From Streptomyces sp. SID12488 (GTDB lineage Bacteria > Actinomycetota > Actinomycetes > Streptomycetales > Streptomycetaceae): 64,000 nt of DNA. The notes beneath the pieces are model-generated. The model made no database searches. It saw only the letters and a program-made list of their open reading frames with translations, and had not been told where the DNA came from. The stretch covers positions 124,001 through 188,000 of the forward strand of contig NZ_JAAGLT010000003.1 in NCBI RefSeq assembly GCF_010548275.1, given 5' to 3'. Positions 9,775-18,592 of this stretch are shown piece after piece. A program made the translations under genes and the position numbers. Positions within the stretch are counted from its first letter, which is position 1. Every line of letters begins with the position of its first letter.

Positions 9775-11406
9775 ATGACGGACTCGCAGGCCCCGGTAAA
9801 GCCCGGCACCGACGCCCCCACCGGTACGAACCCCCTGGCACCCGCGCCCACAGGCGCCCGCACCGCCGCCGACGTGGTCACCCCCGAGCTGGTCGCCCAG
9901 CTCACCAAGGGTGTCGTCGGCTCCGGTCGCACCGCCAACCACACCCCGTTCACCGGCGAGAAGCTGGCAGACCTGCCCGAGTCCACCCCCGAGGACGTGG
10001 AGAAGGCGTACGAGCGGGCCCGCGTCGCCCAGGCCGTCTGGGAGCAGACCCCGGTACGTCAGCGCGCGGCCGTACTGCTCCGCTTCCACGATCTGGTGCT
10101 GGCCCGGCAGGCCGAGGTGCTCGACCTCATCCAGCTGGAGACCGGCAAGGCCCGCCTGCACGCCCACGAGGAGGTCCAGGCCGTAGCCGTGGCCGCCCGC
10201 CACTACGGCCGCATGGCCCCCAAGTACCTCAAGCCGAAGCGGCACGCGGGCGCGATGCCCACCCTCACCAAGGTCACCGAACTGCGCCACCCGCGCGGGG
10301 TGGTCGGCCAGATCGCCCCCTGGAACTACCCGCTGGAGCTGTCGGTCGGCGACGCGATCCCGGCCTTCGTCGCGGGTAACGCGGTGGTGATGAAGCCGGA
10401 CACGGAGACCTGTCTGACGGCCCTGTGGGCCCGGGACCTGCTCATCGAGGCCGGTCTGCCCGCCGATGTCTTCCAGGTCGTCCTCGGTGAGGGCCCGGTC
10501 ATCGGCCCCGAGGTCGTCAGGCACGCCGACTACGTCTCCTTCACCGGCTCCACCCGCACCGGCCGCGAGGTCGCGCAGGGCGCCGCCGCGCGCCTGGTCG
10601 GCGTGTCGCTCGAACTCGGCGGCAAGAACGCCATGTTGGTCCTGGAGGACGCCGACATCGAGAAGGCGGCGGCGGGCGCGGTCCGGGCCTGCTTCTCCTC
10701 CGCCGGCCAACTCTGCATCTCCATCGAGCGGTTGTACGTCCACGAGTCGATCGCGGACGCGTTCGTCGAGCGCTTCGCGGCCCGTACGAAGGCGATGCGG
10801 CTCGGCAAGTCCCTGGCGTACGGCGCCGACATGGGCTCGCTGGTCGGCGAACGCCAGCTGGAGACGGTGACGAAGCACGTCGACGAGGCGGTCGCCAAGG
10901 GCGCGAAGGTCCTCGCGGGCGGCACGGCCCGCCCGGACATCGGCCCGTACTTCTACGAGCCGACCATCCTCGACGGCGTCGAGACGCCGATGGCCGTCTG
11001 CTCGGAGGAGACCTTCGGTCCGGTCGTCTCGATCTACCGCTTCAGGACGGACGACGAGGCGGTGGCCCTGGCCAACTCCACGCCGTACGGCCTGAACGCC
11101 TCGGTCTGGACGAAGAGCGCCACCCGTGGCCGCGCCGTCGCGGCCCGCGTGCGCTGCGGCACGGTCAACGTCAACGAGGGCTACGCGGCCGCGTACGGCA
11201 GCGTCCAGTCGCCCATGGGCGGCATGAAGGAATCCGGCCTCGGCCGCCGCCACGGCTCCGAGGGCATCCTCAAGTACACCGAGGCCCAGACGATCGCCCA
11301 GCAGCGTCTGCTGCCGCTGGCCCCGGCCCTGGGCATGGACGACGAGAAGTACGCGGAGTTCATGAGCAGGAGCCTGAGGGTGATGAAGGCGCTGCGGCTG
11401 CGGTAA
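9775..11406 (+). CDS. gabD2: Succinate-semialdehyde dehydrogenase, GabD2-type
   Basis: 543-residue NAD(P)-dependent aldehyde dehydrogenase. Catalytic glutamate lies in LELGGK (near residue 280) and the nucleophilic cysteine in GQLC (near residue 314); the PWNYP and ETFGP motifs are also present. Family members of this type oxidise succinic semialdehyde to succinate, linking GABA breakdown to the TCA cycle. Substrate assignment is by overall resemblance to actinobacterial GabD2, so another aldehyde is possible. No clear ribosome binding site precedes ATG 9775. The GMC oxidoreductase gene follows 45 bases downstream, so the two are probably co-transcribed; an alcohol oxidase feeding an aldehyde dehydrogenase would make sense but is unproven. 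Confidence 0.88.
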   Translation: MTDSQAPVKPGTDAPTGTNPLAPAPTGARTAADVVTPELVAQLTKGVVGSGRTANHTPFTGEKLADLPESTPEDVEKAYERARVAQAVWEQTPVRQRAAVLLRFHDLVLARQAEVLDLIQLETGKARLHAHEEVQAVAVAARHYGRMAPKYLKPKRHAGAMPTLTKVTELRHPRGVVGQIAPWNYPLELSVGDAIPAFVAGNAVVMKPDTETCLTALWARDLLIEAGLPADVFQVVLGEGPVIGPEVVRHADYVSFTGSTRTGREVAQGAAARLVGVSLELGGKNAMLVLEDADIEKAAAGAVRACFSSAGQLCISIERLYVHESIADAFVERFAARTKAMRLGKSLAYGADMGSLVGERQLETVTKHVDEAVAKGAKVLAGGTARPDIGPYFYEPTILDGVETPMAVCSEETFGPVVSIYRFRTDDEAVALANSTPYGLNASVWTKSATRGRAVAARVRCGTVNVNEGYAAAYGSVQSPMGGMKESGLGRRHGSEGILKYTEAQTIAQQRLLPLAPALGMDDEKYAEFMSRSLRVMKALRLR

Positions 11407-11451
11407 CACGACGGCTGCACAGGCAAGTTCTGTTCTCAACGAGGAGAGCAA

Positions 11452-13287
11452 GTGTCGTACGAAAGCGATCACGACTCCGGCTACGCCTATGACTACGACG
11501 TCCTCGTCGTCGGCTCGGGCTTCGGCGGTTCCGTCACCGCCCTGCGCCTGACCGAGAAGGGGTACCGGGTAGGCGTACTGGAGGCGGGCCGCCGCTTCAC
11601 ACGCGACACGCTCCCCAGGAACTCCTGGGACCTCAGGAACTACCTCTGGGCGCCCAGGCTCGGTATGTACGGCATCCAGCGCATCCATCTGCTGGGAAAC
11701 GTGATGGTGTTGGCGGGCGCGGGTGTCGGCGGCGGTTCGCTGAACTACGCCAACACCCTCTACGTACCGCCGAAGCCGTTCTTCGAGGACCCCCAGTGGC
11801 GTGACATCACTGACTGGCAGGGGGAGCTCCGCCCCTACTACGACCAGGCCCGGCGCATGCTCGGCGTCCGGCTCAACCCGACGATGACCCCGTCCGACGT
11901 CCATCTCAAGGCCGCGGCCGAGCGGATGGGCGTCGGGGACACCTTCCATATGGCGCCGGTCGGTGTCTTCTTCGGGGACGGCGCGGACGGAGACGGAGGG
12001 GAGGGTGGGAAGGGCGCGGTGAAGGCGGCGCCGGGGGAGCAGGCCCCAGACCCCTACTTCGGCGGCGTCGGGCCCACGCGCAAGGCGTGCACCGAGTGCG
12101 GGGAGTGCATGACGGGCTGCCGGCACGGCGCGAAGAACACCCTCAACGAGAACTACCTCTACCTGGCCGAGAAGGCCGGTGCGGTCGTTCACGCGCTGAC
12201 GACGGTGGTGTCCGTCACGGACGACTCACGCGGCGGCTACGCGGTCGCCACGCTTCCGACCGACAGGACCGACCGGAAGAAGAGCGGGGGGCGCACCCTC
12301 ACGGCCCGCCGCGTGGTCCTCGCGGCCGGCACGTACGGCACCCAGACCCTGCTGCACCGGATGAAGGCGGGCGGTCAACTCCCCTACCTCTCAGGGCGGT
12401 TGGGGGAGCTGACCCGGACCAACTCGGAGGCGCTGGTCGGTGCCCAGACCGACGACCGCCGCTACCGCAGGGCGACCGGCGAGATGAAGGTCGACTTCAC
12501 GCGTGGAGTCGCCATCACGTCCTCCATCCACCCCGACGAGAACACCCACGTCGAACCGGTCCGCTACGGCAAGGGCTCGAACTCGATGGGCGGTCTGTCG
12601 ATCCTCCAAGTCCCGTACGCGGAAGGGTCGTCGAGGGCCCTGGGCTGGCTGGCGAACGCCGCCCGCCACCCCCTCCTGGTCCTCCGCTCGATCTCCAACC
12701 GCCACTGGTCGGAACGGACCATCATCGGCCTGGTGATGCAGTCCCTGGACAACTCCCTGACCACCTACCTGAAGCCGAAGGGCGCGGGCAAGGGCCTCCT
12801 GACCGCCCGTCAGGGCCATGGCTCCCCCAACCCCAAGCAGATCAGGGCGGCGACGGAGAGTGCGTCGGCGATCGCCGCGGAGATCAACGGCTTCGCCGGC
12901 AGCAACGTGGGCGAACTGATGGGCATGCCGCTTACCGCCCACTTCCTGGGCGGCTGTCCGATCGGTGACTCACGGGAGACGGGCGTGATCGACCCGTACC
13001 ACCGCCTTTACGGCCACCCGGGCATCTCGGTGGTCGACGGCGCCGCGGTCTCCGCGAACCTGGGCGTCAACCCGTCCCTCACGATCACCGCCCAGGCCGA
13101 GCGCGCGATGTCGTACTGGCCGAACAACGGCGAGGCGGACCCGCGTCCGGCCCAGGGCGCCGCGTACGAGCGTCTGCAGCCGGTCGAGCCGAAGGCGCCG
13201 GCGGTCCCTGCGGAGGCGTTCGGCGCGCTGCGGCTGCCGTTCCTGGGGATGCCGACGGTAAGGCCCGCGAGCAAAGAACGTCAGTAA
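11452..13287 (+). CDS. GMC-family FAD oxidoreductase with embedded CxxCxxCxxxC motif (cholesterol-oxidase-like)
   Basis: 611 residues. The N-terminal Rossmann motif VVGSGFGGS (near residues 18-26) binds FAD, and the C-terminal region (GGCPIGDS ... NPSLTITA) is the usual GMC end. Between them is a cysteine cluster, C213-x2-C216-x2-C219-x3-C223, followed by RHGAKNTL, matching the ferredoxin-like insert of the actinobacterial ChoD-type GMC subgroup. This may hold an iron-sulfur cluster. Sterols or other bulky alcohols are possible substrates; none can be chosen from sequence. GTG start with GAGGAG about 7 bases upstream. It probably forms an operon with the aldehyde dehydrogenase and ends at a strong bidirectional terminator. 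Confidence 0.88.
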   Translation: MSYESDHDSGYAYDYDVLVVGSGFGGSVTALRLTEKGYRVGVLEAGRRFTRDTLPRNSWDLRNYLWAPRLGMYGIQRIHLLGNVMVLAGAGVGGGSLNYANTLYVPPKPFFEDPQWRDITDWQGELRPYYDQARRMLGVRLNPTMTPSDVHLKAAAERMGVGDTFHMAPVGVFFGDGADGDGGEGGKGAVKAAPGEQAPDPYFGGVGPTRKACTECGECMTGCRHGAKNTLNENYLYLAEKAGAVVHALTTVVSVTDDSRGGYAVATLPTDRTDRKKSGGRTLTARRVVLAAGTYGTQTLLHRMKAGGQLPYLSGRLGELTRTNSEALVGAQTDDRRYRRATGEMKVDFTRGVAITSSIHPDENTHVEPVRYGKGSNSMGGLSILQVPYAEGSSRALGWLANAARHPLLVLRSISNRHWSERTIIGLVMQSLDNSLTTYLKPKGAGKGLLTARQGHGSPNPKQIRAATESASAIAAEINGFAGSNVGELMGMPLTAHFLGGCPIGDSRETGVIDPYHRLYGHPGISVVDGAAVSANLGVNPSLTITAQAERAMSYWPNNGEADPRPAQGAAYERLQPVEPKAPAVPAEAFGALRLPFLGMPTVRPASKERQ

Positions 13288-13303
13288 CGAGGGAGCGCAA
13301 ACA

Positions 13304-13347
13304 AAGAGAAGGACCCGCGCCCCCCTCCGAGCGCAGGTCCTTCTCTT
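13304..13347. terminator. Bidirectional terminator between convergent genes
   Basis: Perfect 12-bp inverted repeat AAGAGAAGGACC (13304-13315) / GGTCCTTCTCTT (13336-13347) with a C-rich loop. Because the arms themselves are A-rich and T-rich, it can act on both strands. It sits between the GMC gene and the converging LADTG protein gene. Confidence 0.88.
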
Positions 13348-13362
13348 GTTCTTGCCGGAGGC

Positions 13363-14394
13363 TTACGCCTCCGTGCCCGCCTTCCGGCGACGCATCGCGA
13401 ACACCGCACCCGCACCGGCGACGACGGCGACACCGCCGACCAGGCCGATCATCGGCAGGGCGGAGCTGGAGCCGGTGTCGGCGAGGTTGCCGGTCGGCAG
13501 GTCGGAGACGCTGCCCTGGGGCTTGTGGACCGGGTCCTTGGAGCCGCTGTCGCCCGGCGTGGCCGTACCCGGGTCGGGGTTCGAGGAGCCGGCCTTCAGG
13601 ACCTCGAAGTCGTACTGGGCCCAGCCCTCGGCGATGCAGTCCTGGCCGTCGACGTTGTCGATGTAGGCGCCGGAGCCGAAGGAGTAGGCGTCGCCCGCGG
13701 GGGCCTTCTTGTCGATGCTGACGCGCAGGTCGACGGACTCGCTGGCCCCGGCCTTCAGCTTGTCGACGTAGAAGAAGTAGTCGCCGGCCCAGTCGTCGTT
13801 GCCGATCCGGTCCCAGCTGCCGGTCTCCGGGTTCTTGAACTCCAGGTCGACGTACGGGCTCAGGAACTTCGCCTCCTCGAACTCGTAGTTCTCGACCTCG
13901 GCGTAGAAGGCGACACCCTTGATGTCGGCCTTCGAGTCATTGGTGACGACCAGCTCGAAGCCGTGGAAGCCGTCGCCCGCGACGATCTTGCCCGGCAGGC
14001 CCTTGATGTCGGCGGACACCTGGGCGTCGCTGTAGTCCTCGTCGAGGTCCTCGCAGAACGGGACGTCCGGGTCCGTCGGCGTCTCGCTCGGCTCGGCGGA
14101 GACCGAGGGGGAGGCGGAGGTCGATGAGGAGACGGACGCCGAGGGCGAGGCGGAGTCGCTCGTGCTCGCGCTCGGCGAGACGCTGGTCGACGACGCGTCG
14201 GACGGCAGGAGGGTCTCGCCGGGCGTCGGCGACGCGGTGTCGCTCGGGCTCTGCGAGGGAGACTCGGTGACGACCGTCTCGGTCGGGGTGGCAGAGGGCG
14301 ACTCGTCGGCGAACGCGGCGGGCGCGGACAGCAGAGCCAGCGGGGCTATGACAGCTGTCGCCGCTGCGGCGGCCATGACACGGCGAAGCTTCAT
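13363..14394 (-). CDS. LAxTG-type cell-wall-anchored surface protein
   Basis: 343 residues. N-terminal signal peptide (MKLRRVMAAAAATAV... ending AFA-DES), then about 90 residues of Ser/Thr/Pro/Glu-rich linker, then a compact domain with two cysteines, then LADTG followed by a hydrophobic stretch and a basic tail (RRRKAGTEA). LA-x-TG is the signal recognised by Streptomyces class E sortases, so the protein is expected to be covalently attached to peptidoglycan. ATG 14394 is preferred because GAGG precedes it at good spacing; the longer ORF start at 14433 would bury the signal peptide. Function of the folded domain is unknown. Confidence 0.87.
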   Translation of the reverse strand: MKLRRVMAAAAATAVIAPLALLSAPAAFADESPSATPTETVVTESPSQSPSDTASPTPGETLLPSDASSTSVSPSASTSDSASPSASVSSSTSASPSVSAEPSETPTDPDVPFCEDLDEDYSDAQVSADIKGLPGKIVAGDGFHGFELVVTNDSKADIKGVAFYAEVENYEFEEAKFLSPYVDLEFKNPETGSWDRIGNDDWAGDYFFYVDKLKAGASESVDLRVSIDKKAPAGDAYSFGSGAYIDNVDGQDCIAEGWAQYDFEVLKAGSSNPDPGTATPGDSGSKDPVHKPQGSVSDLPTGNLADTGSSSALPMIGLVGGVAVVAGAGAVFAMRRRKAGTEA

Positions 14395-14558
14395 GAAGAC
14401 CTCAATACCTCGGGACATCCAGGAGCGGGGCACGGGCGTGACCCCTGATTCTGAACATGTGACATGCGGTGGCTGTGAATGGTTGCTCTTCGCTCACAGA
14501 AAATTTATGTGCGCTGGATCACATGCGGATCGCTCGCCAGGACTTGGGCGTGGGCCTG

Positions 14559-14588
14559 TTGTGGATTTGCTTTCGGATCGCCTAGAAC
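14559..14588 (+). promoter_or_regulatory. Candidate promoter for the leaderless membrane protein gene
   Basis: TTGTGG (14559-14564), 18-bp spacer, TAGAAC (14583-14588). Only eight bases separate the -10 from GTG 14597, so transcription would begin at or next to the start codon. Confidence 0.45.
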
Positions 14589-14596
14589 TATCCCCC

Positions 14597-15760
14597 GTGT
14601 CTGATAATCAGTCCGGCGGTAAGCCGTCCAAAGAGCCCGAGCCGTCGGTTCCCGACGACATATGGGAGAAGTTCACCCGCGACACCGAGCGGGACATCCG
14701 CGCCTCCGCGCAGAAGGAGCCGTCCGCGCGGGCACGGATGGTCGCTGAGCGGCTGCGGCAGCAGGATGCGCGCGGCGAACAGCCCGAGGGCTGGCGCACC
14801 GGCCCTGCGTGGCAGGAGATGGATGGCCGGGCGGCGAGGCGACGGCGCCGGTGGGCGCTGGTCGGCGTGCCGCTGGCGATCGCCGTGGCCGTGGTGGCCA
14901 TGAAGCCGTCTCTGCTCCCGGGCGACCCCTTCGGCTCCGCCTCTTCGGGTGGAACCTCCGACGCCTCTCCGCTGCCCGAGGAGACGACCCCGCCGTCCGC
15001 GCCGCCGTCGGCGGTGGACCCTGATGTCCCGACCCTAGCCAGGCCGTTCGCCGGATCACCCGCCCAGCAGTACTCGAACGGCGCGGCCGGAATCGTCCTG
15101 CCGTCGGCCAAGGCGACGGGCTCGTTGTCGAAGGCCCAGGTGGAACGGGCGCTGCGGCAGACCAGGCAGCTTCTGATCGATGCGAACCTCGACCCGGCCA
15201 CCCTGCGCGGCGAACGCCCCGAAGCCGTGTTCAAGGTGATCGAGCCCACCCAGAAGGACCTGCTCGGCGAGCTGAACACCGCCCTGCGCCGACCGGACGA
15301 GAAGCATGATCCGCTGTTGATGTTCAGCCGGTTCAACCCCGCCGAGGTGCGCCTGACCGGTCGGGTGGTCAAGACTCGCGGACGGATGACGTTCAAGGCG
15401 GGCAAGAGCGACACCGTCGTCGTGCACGCCGACTACACCTTCGTCTACCCGCTGGTGCACGCCGACGCGGGCGCGACCGAGGTGGCCCGCACGATCGTGC
15501 GCCGGGTCCTCGACATCGAGCTCTACGACCCGGCCAAGTACCAGGTCACCGCGGGGAAGATCAACGTCGCCCGCTACGAAAGCACGTTCGGCAACTCGGA
15601 CTGCGAGGTGTCCGACGGCTATTTCCACCCGCACTTCGACTCGGACACCGCCACGACGGGTGCCGACCCCACCGGCCCGACCATCGACCCCTACGACCGC
15701 AGCGGTGACGCGGACGACGAAGTGGGCGACGGGACGTGCGGGACCGCCACGCGTACGTGA
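14597..15760 (+). CDS. Single-pass membrane protein of unknown function
   Basis: 387 residues with acidic, polar N-terminus (SDNQSGGKPSKEPEPSVPDDIWEKF), an Arg-rich patch and one transmembrane segment near residues 92-108 (ALVGVPLAIAVAVVAM), then a Pro/Ser linker and a large extracellular region. Type II topology (N-in) is predicted from the Arg cluster before the helix. The C-terminal region is acidic (GDADDEVGDG). I do not recognise the family; similar proteins are common in Streptomyces. GTG start chosen because no Shine-Dalgarno is present anywhere near and a -10-like TAGAAC lies directly upstream, consistent with a leaderless mRNA. A strong terminator follows. Confidence 0.8.
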   Translation: MSDNQSGGKPSKEPEPSVPDDIWEKFTRDTERDIRASAQKEPSARARMVAERLRQQDARGEQPEGWRTGPAWQEMDGRAARRRRRWALVGVPLAIAVAVVAMKPSLLPGDPFGSASSGGTSDASPLPEETTPPSAPPSAVDPDVPTLARPFAGSPAQQYSNGAAGIVLPSAKATGSLSKAQVERALRQTRQLLIDANLDPATLRGERPEAVFKVIEPTQKDLLGELNTALRRPDEKHDPLLMFSRFNPAEVRLTGRVVKTRGRMTFKAGKSDTVVVHADYTFVYPLVHADAGATEVARTIVRRVLDIELYDPAKYQVTAGKINVARYESTFGNSDCEVSDGYFHPHFDSDTATTGADPTGPTIDPYDRSGDADDEVGDGTCGTATRT

Positions 15761-15790
15761 GTCCCGGGTGTTCGTGAGTCCCGTGCGCCG

Positions 15791-15839
15791 GACGGAGCGA
15801 AGGGCCCCGCGGGGCGGAGCCGCGGGGCCCTTCTCCGTC
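15791..15839 (+). terminator. Strong intrinsic terminator
   Basis: 13-bp perfect inverted repeat AAGGGCCCCGCGG (15800-15812) / CCGCGGGGCCCTT (15820-15832), extended outwards by GACGGAG (15791-15797) / CTCCGTC (15833-15839). It lies 30 bases after the membrane protein stop. Confidence 0.88.
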
Positions 15840-16327
15840 AGCACCGGCGTCAGGGCGGCGCCGGTGCCTGGGGGAAGCGGCGCCGGGGGGTTGCGCCGCA
15901 TTGTTGGTCTGTACCCACGGTCGTGGTCCGGTTGCGCGGGGAACGCGTGCCCGGTCTGGACCAATGGCAGTCAGGGGTTGCAGGTCAATGGGCTTGCCTG
16001 CCAAGGGACTTGGGGTGGTTCTTGCATCGTGCTGGAAGGTCGTCGAGTACGCAACCTTTTGACCCGGGCTTGTACTTTTTGGCCCTTGCGCTGTGCCGAC
16101 CGTGCTGTCCTGGCTGTGCTGTGTCGACCCTGTTCTGCCGGTCGGCCCCGGGCGTCCCCGGAGCCGGCCGTTCTCGGGGTGACCGGGCTGCTGTCCCCTG
16201 CAGTCCGGTCACAACCCTGGAGCCACGCGTGGTTTGTGCGGGCCCGCTCCTGGCTGGCGCGGACACCGGTACCAACGAAGAGGGCGTACGGCGGTCACGC
16301 GCCGGACGGGTGAGACGGCGCCCGAAC
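15840..16327. other. Intergenic stretch without a recognisable gene
   Basis: Between the terminator and the 3' end of chorismate mutase. Codon-like third-position GC bias is absent, no ribosome binding site leads into a plausible reading frame, and I see no tRNA or repeat. Confidence 0.6.
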
Positions 16328-16597
16328 TCAGATACGACCCCGGCACAGCTCCAGCAACGTCATCGCGAGCGAGGTGCCGGGCCTGCCCAGCGCCTCCCGG
16401 TAGCGGCTGAGGACCTCCAGCTCACGGGACAGGTTCACGCGCCGCCCGCCGGAGGTGATCCGGGCCTCCTGGATCACGGCGGACACGGCCATCCGCTCCT
16501 GGACGAGACCGATGATCCGGTCGTCGAGGGCGTCGACGCGTTCACGTGCGCCGGCGATCACTTGGGTGGCGTCGGCGGTGGCGTCGGTGGTGGTCAT
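16328..16597 (-). CDS. Chorismate mutase (AroQ class)
   Basis: 89-residue all-helical protein. It carries the AroQ pattern: Arg-x3-Asp-x-Leu-Asp (RERVDALDDRI), a basic residue in the second helix region (RRVNLSRE) and the C-terminal helix ending LLELCRGRI. The enzyme converts chorismate to prephenate, the branch-point step to phenylalanine and tyrosine, in the cytoplasm. Length fits free-standing monofunctional actinobacterial enzymes. AAGGAG lies 6 bases before the ATG. The 185 bases upstream contain a leader peptide gene and an attenuator-like terminator (separate entries), so expression is probably linked to Phe/Tyr charging. Confidence 0.92.
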   Translation of the reverse strand: MTTTDATADATQVIAGARERVDALDDRIIGLVQERMAVSAVIQEARITSGGRRVNLSRELEVLSRYREALGRPGTSLAMTLLELCRGRI

Positions 16598-16655
16598 ACG
16601 GAGCTCCTTGTCGGACGGGGTGGTGCGCCCCGGACCGGCAGGACCCGGAAAACGG

Positions 16656-16690
16656 CAGGCGCCCCGGGCCTTGTCGGCCCGGGGCGCCTG
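16656..16690 (-). terminator. Attenuator-type terminator in chorismate mutase leader
   Basis: Perfect 15-bp stem with a 5-base loop (arms 16676-16690 and 16656-16670 read on the minus strand), followed by CCGTTTT. It stands between the leader peptide stop codon (16711) and the chorismate mutase start (16597), so it would end transcription before the enzyme gene unless an alternative fold forms. Confidence 0.85.
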
Positions 16691-16710
16691 GGGAGTCGCT
16701 TGTCAGTTGC

Positions 16711-16782
16711 TCAAGCAGCACGACCATGGCAGCCGGTGGGCCGGTTGCCATAGGTAAAGAGGAAGGTCGGGTGCGTGAGCAT
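16711..16782 (-). CDS. Predicted 23-residue leader peptide with Phe/Tyr codons
   Basis: Reads MLTHPTFLFTYGNRPTGCHG then RAA and stop. Codons 7, 9 and 11 are TTC, TTT and TAT: two Phe and one Tyr clustered, and TTT and TAT are very rare in this GC-rich genome. No Shine-Dalgarno is present; a promoter places the transcription start at the ATG, so translation would be leaderless. A hairpin begins inside the Tyr codon (16746-16751 pairing with 16726-16731, then CCGG/CCGG). A terminator follows. This is the architecture of ribosome-mediated attenuation, controlling an enzyme whose products are Phe and Tyr. The peptide itself is predicted, not demonstrated. Confidence 0.65.
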   Translation of the reverse strand: MLTHPTFLFTYGNRPTGCHGRAA

Positions 16783-16788
16783 GGCGCC

Positions 16789-16817
16789 AGTATGCACGGG
16801 AGCGGGAGCCTTTCCAA
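16789..16817 (-). promoter_or_regulatory. Promoter of the chorismate mutase leader
   Basis: On the minus strand TTGGAA (16817-16812), 17-bp spacer, CATACT (16794-16789), then six bases to the ATG of the leader peptide. Spacing is ideal for a housekeeping-sigma promoter and implies a leaderless transcript. Confidence 0.62.
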
Positions 16818-16954
16818 TCCGAGGCGGCACTTTTCAGCGCCGGTGCGGGCATCTTCAGCCCGTCCGGCGATTGAGGACGAGGCCGTCCAGGCCGAAGCGG
16901 GGGTCCGGGGGCGGCAGCCCCCAGCGACGGGAAGGTGTCCAACCGCCACCCCGG

Positions 16955-16960
16955 TAGAAT
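16955..16960 (+). promoter_or_regulatory. -10 element upstream of guaA
   Basis: TAGAAT fits the actinobacterial -10 consensus and lies 40 bases before the guaA GTG, leaving room for a short leader with GGAAGG. No convincing -35 is visible at 17-18 bp. Confidence 0.42.
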
Positions 16961-16999
16961 CGCCCCCACAGACCCCCGCCCAACCGCCGGAAGGCCCCC

Positions 17000-18571
17000 G
17001 TGTCAGCAGCGACCCCCGCCCCCGACACCGTCCTGGTCGTCGACTTCGGTGCGCAGTACGCCCAGCTCATCGCCCGCCGAGTCCGCGAGGCCCGGGTCTA
17101 CAGCGAGATCGTGCCGAGCACCATGCCGGTCGAGGAGATTCTCGCCAAGAACCCCGCGGCGATCATCCTCTCCGGCGGCCCCTCGTCGGTGTACGCGGAG
17201 GGCGCCCCCAGCGTCGACCGCGCCCTCTTCGAGGCCGGCGTCCCCGTCTTCGGCATGTGCTACGGCTTCCAGCTGATGGCGACCGCCCTCGGCGGCACGG
17301 TCGACAACACGGGAGCCCGCGAGTACGGCCGTACACAACTGGCCGTCACCAAGCCGTCCTCCACCCTCTTCGAGGGCACCCCGGCGGACCAGGCGGTGTG
17401 GATGTCCCACGGCGACGCCTGCTCCGCCGCCCCCGAGGGCTTCTCGGTCACGGCGTCCACGGACGTCGTCCCGGTCGCCGCCTTCGAGAACGACGAGAAG
17501 AAGCTGTACGGGGTCCAGTACCACCCCGAGGTCATGCACTCCACGCACGGCCAGCAGGTCCTCGAACACTTCCTCTACCGGGGCGCGGGCCTGACCCCGT
17601 CCTGGACCACCGGCAACGTCATCGACGAGCAGGTGGCGCTGATCCGCGAACAGGTCGGCGACAAGCGCGCCGTCTGCGGCCTCTCCGGCGGCGTGGACTC
17701 GGCGGTCGCCGCAGCCCTCGTACAGAAGGCCATCGGCTCCCAGCTGACCTGCGTGTACGTCGACCACGGGCTGATGCGCAAGGGCGAGACCGAGCAGGTC
17801 GAGAAGGACTTCGTCGCCTCGACCGGCGTCACGCTGAAGGTCGTCGACGCCGAGGAGCGTTTCCTCAACGCGCTCGCCGGGGTCTCCGACCCCGAGGAGA
17901 AGCGGAAGATCATCGGGCGCGAGTTCATCCGTGTCTTCGAACAGGCGCAGGCTGAGATCATCGCTGACGAGGGTCCCGAGGTCGCCTTCCTGGTGCAGGG
18001 CACCCTCTACCCCGATGTGGTCGAGTCCGGTGGCGGTACCGGCACCGCCAACATCAAGTCCCACCACAACGTGGGCGGGCTGCCCGAGGACCTCGAGTTC
18101 GAGCTGATCGAGCCGCTGCGCCAGCTCTTCAAGGACGAGGTCCGGATGGTCGGCCAGGAGCTCGGCCTGCCGGAGGAGATCGTCCAGCGCCAGCCGTTCC
18201 CCGGCCCCGGCCTCGGCATCCGCATCGTCGGCGAGGTCACCAAGGACCGCCTCGACCTCCTCCGCGAGGCCGACGCGATCGCCCGCGAGGAACTCACGGC
18301 CGCCGGCCTCGACCGCGACATCTGGCAGTGCCCGGTGGTCCTCCTCGCGGACGTGCGCAGCGTCGGCGTCCAGGGCGACGGCCGTACGTACGGCCACCCG
18401 ATCGTCCTGCGCCCGGTCTCCTCCGAGGACGCGATGACCGCGGACTGGTCCCGCCTCCCTTACGAGGTCCTGGCGAAGATCTCCACGCGCATCACGAACG
18501 AGGTCGCGGACGTCAACCGAGTCGTCCTCGACGTGACGAGCAAGCCGCCGGGCACCATCGAGTGGGAGTAG
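17000..18571 (+). CDS. guaA: GMP synthase (glutamine-hydrolysing)
   Basis: 523 residues, the usual length. N-terminal class I glutamine amidotransferase domain with nucleophile in GMCYGFQ (near residue 87) and the YHPEV histidine/glutamate; then the ATP-pyrophosphatase domain with P-loop LSGGVDSAV (near residue 228); then the dimerisation domain ending KPPGTIEWE. It converts XMP, ATP and glutamine to GMP. GTG start with GGAAGG upstream. The 3' end of guaA is a frequent landing site for integrative elements in bacteria, but here it is intact and directly followed by an ordinary gene on the other strand. Confidence 0.97.
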   Translation: MSAATPAPDTVLVVDFGAQYAQLIARRVREARVYSEIVPSTMPVEEILAKNPAAIILSGGPSSVYAEGAPSVDRALFEAGVPVFGMCYGFQLMATALGGTVDNTGAREYGRTQLAVTKPSSTLFEGTPADQAVWMSHGDACSAAPEGFSVTASTDVVPVAAFENDEKKLYGVQYHPEVMHSTHGQQVLEHFLYRGAGLTPSWTTGNVIDEQVALIREQVGDKRAVCGLSGGVDSAVAAALVQKAIGSQLTCVYVDHGLMRKGETEQVEKDFVASTGVTLKVVDAEERFLNALAGVSDPEEKRKIIGREFIRVFEQAQAEIIADEGPEVAFLVQGTLYPDVVESGGGTGTANIKSHHNVGGLPEDLEFELIEPLRQLFKDEVRMVGQELGLPEEIVQRQPFPGPGLGIRIVGEVTKDRLDLLREADAIAREELTAAGLDRDIWQCPVVLLADVRSVGVQGDGRTYGHPIVLRPVSSEDAMTADWSRLPYEVLAKISTRITNEVADVNRVVLDVTSKPPGTIEWE

Positions 18572-18592
18572 TCCCGCGGGCGGCCGTGCGTG

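Noticed and set aside
15840..16327. Open frames in the 488-base gap after the terminator
   Set aside because: No codon bias, ribosome binding site or familiar sequence; treated as non-coding.
17000..18592. guaA 3' end as integration hot spot
   Set aside because: GuaA ends normally and the next gene on the other strand follows after 21 bases; there is no duplicated 3' end or integrase nearby.
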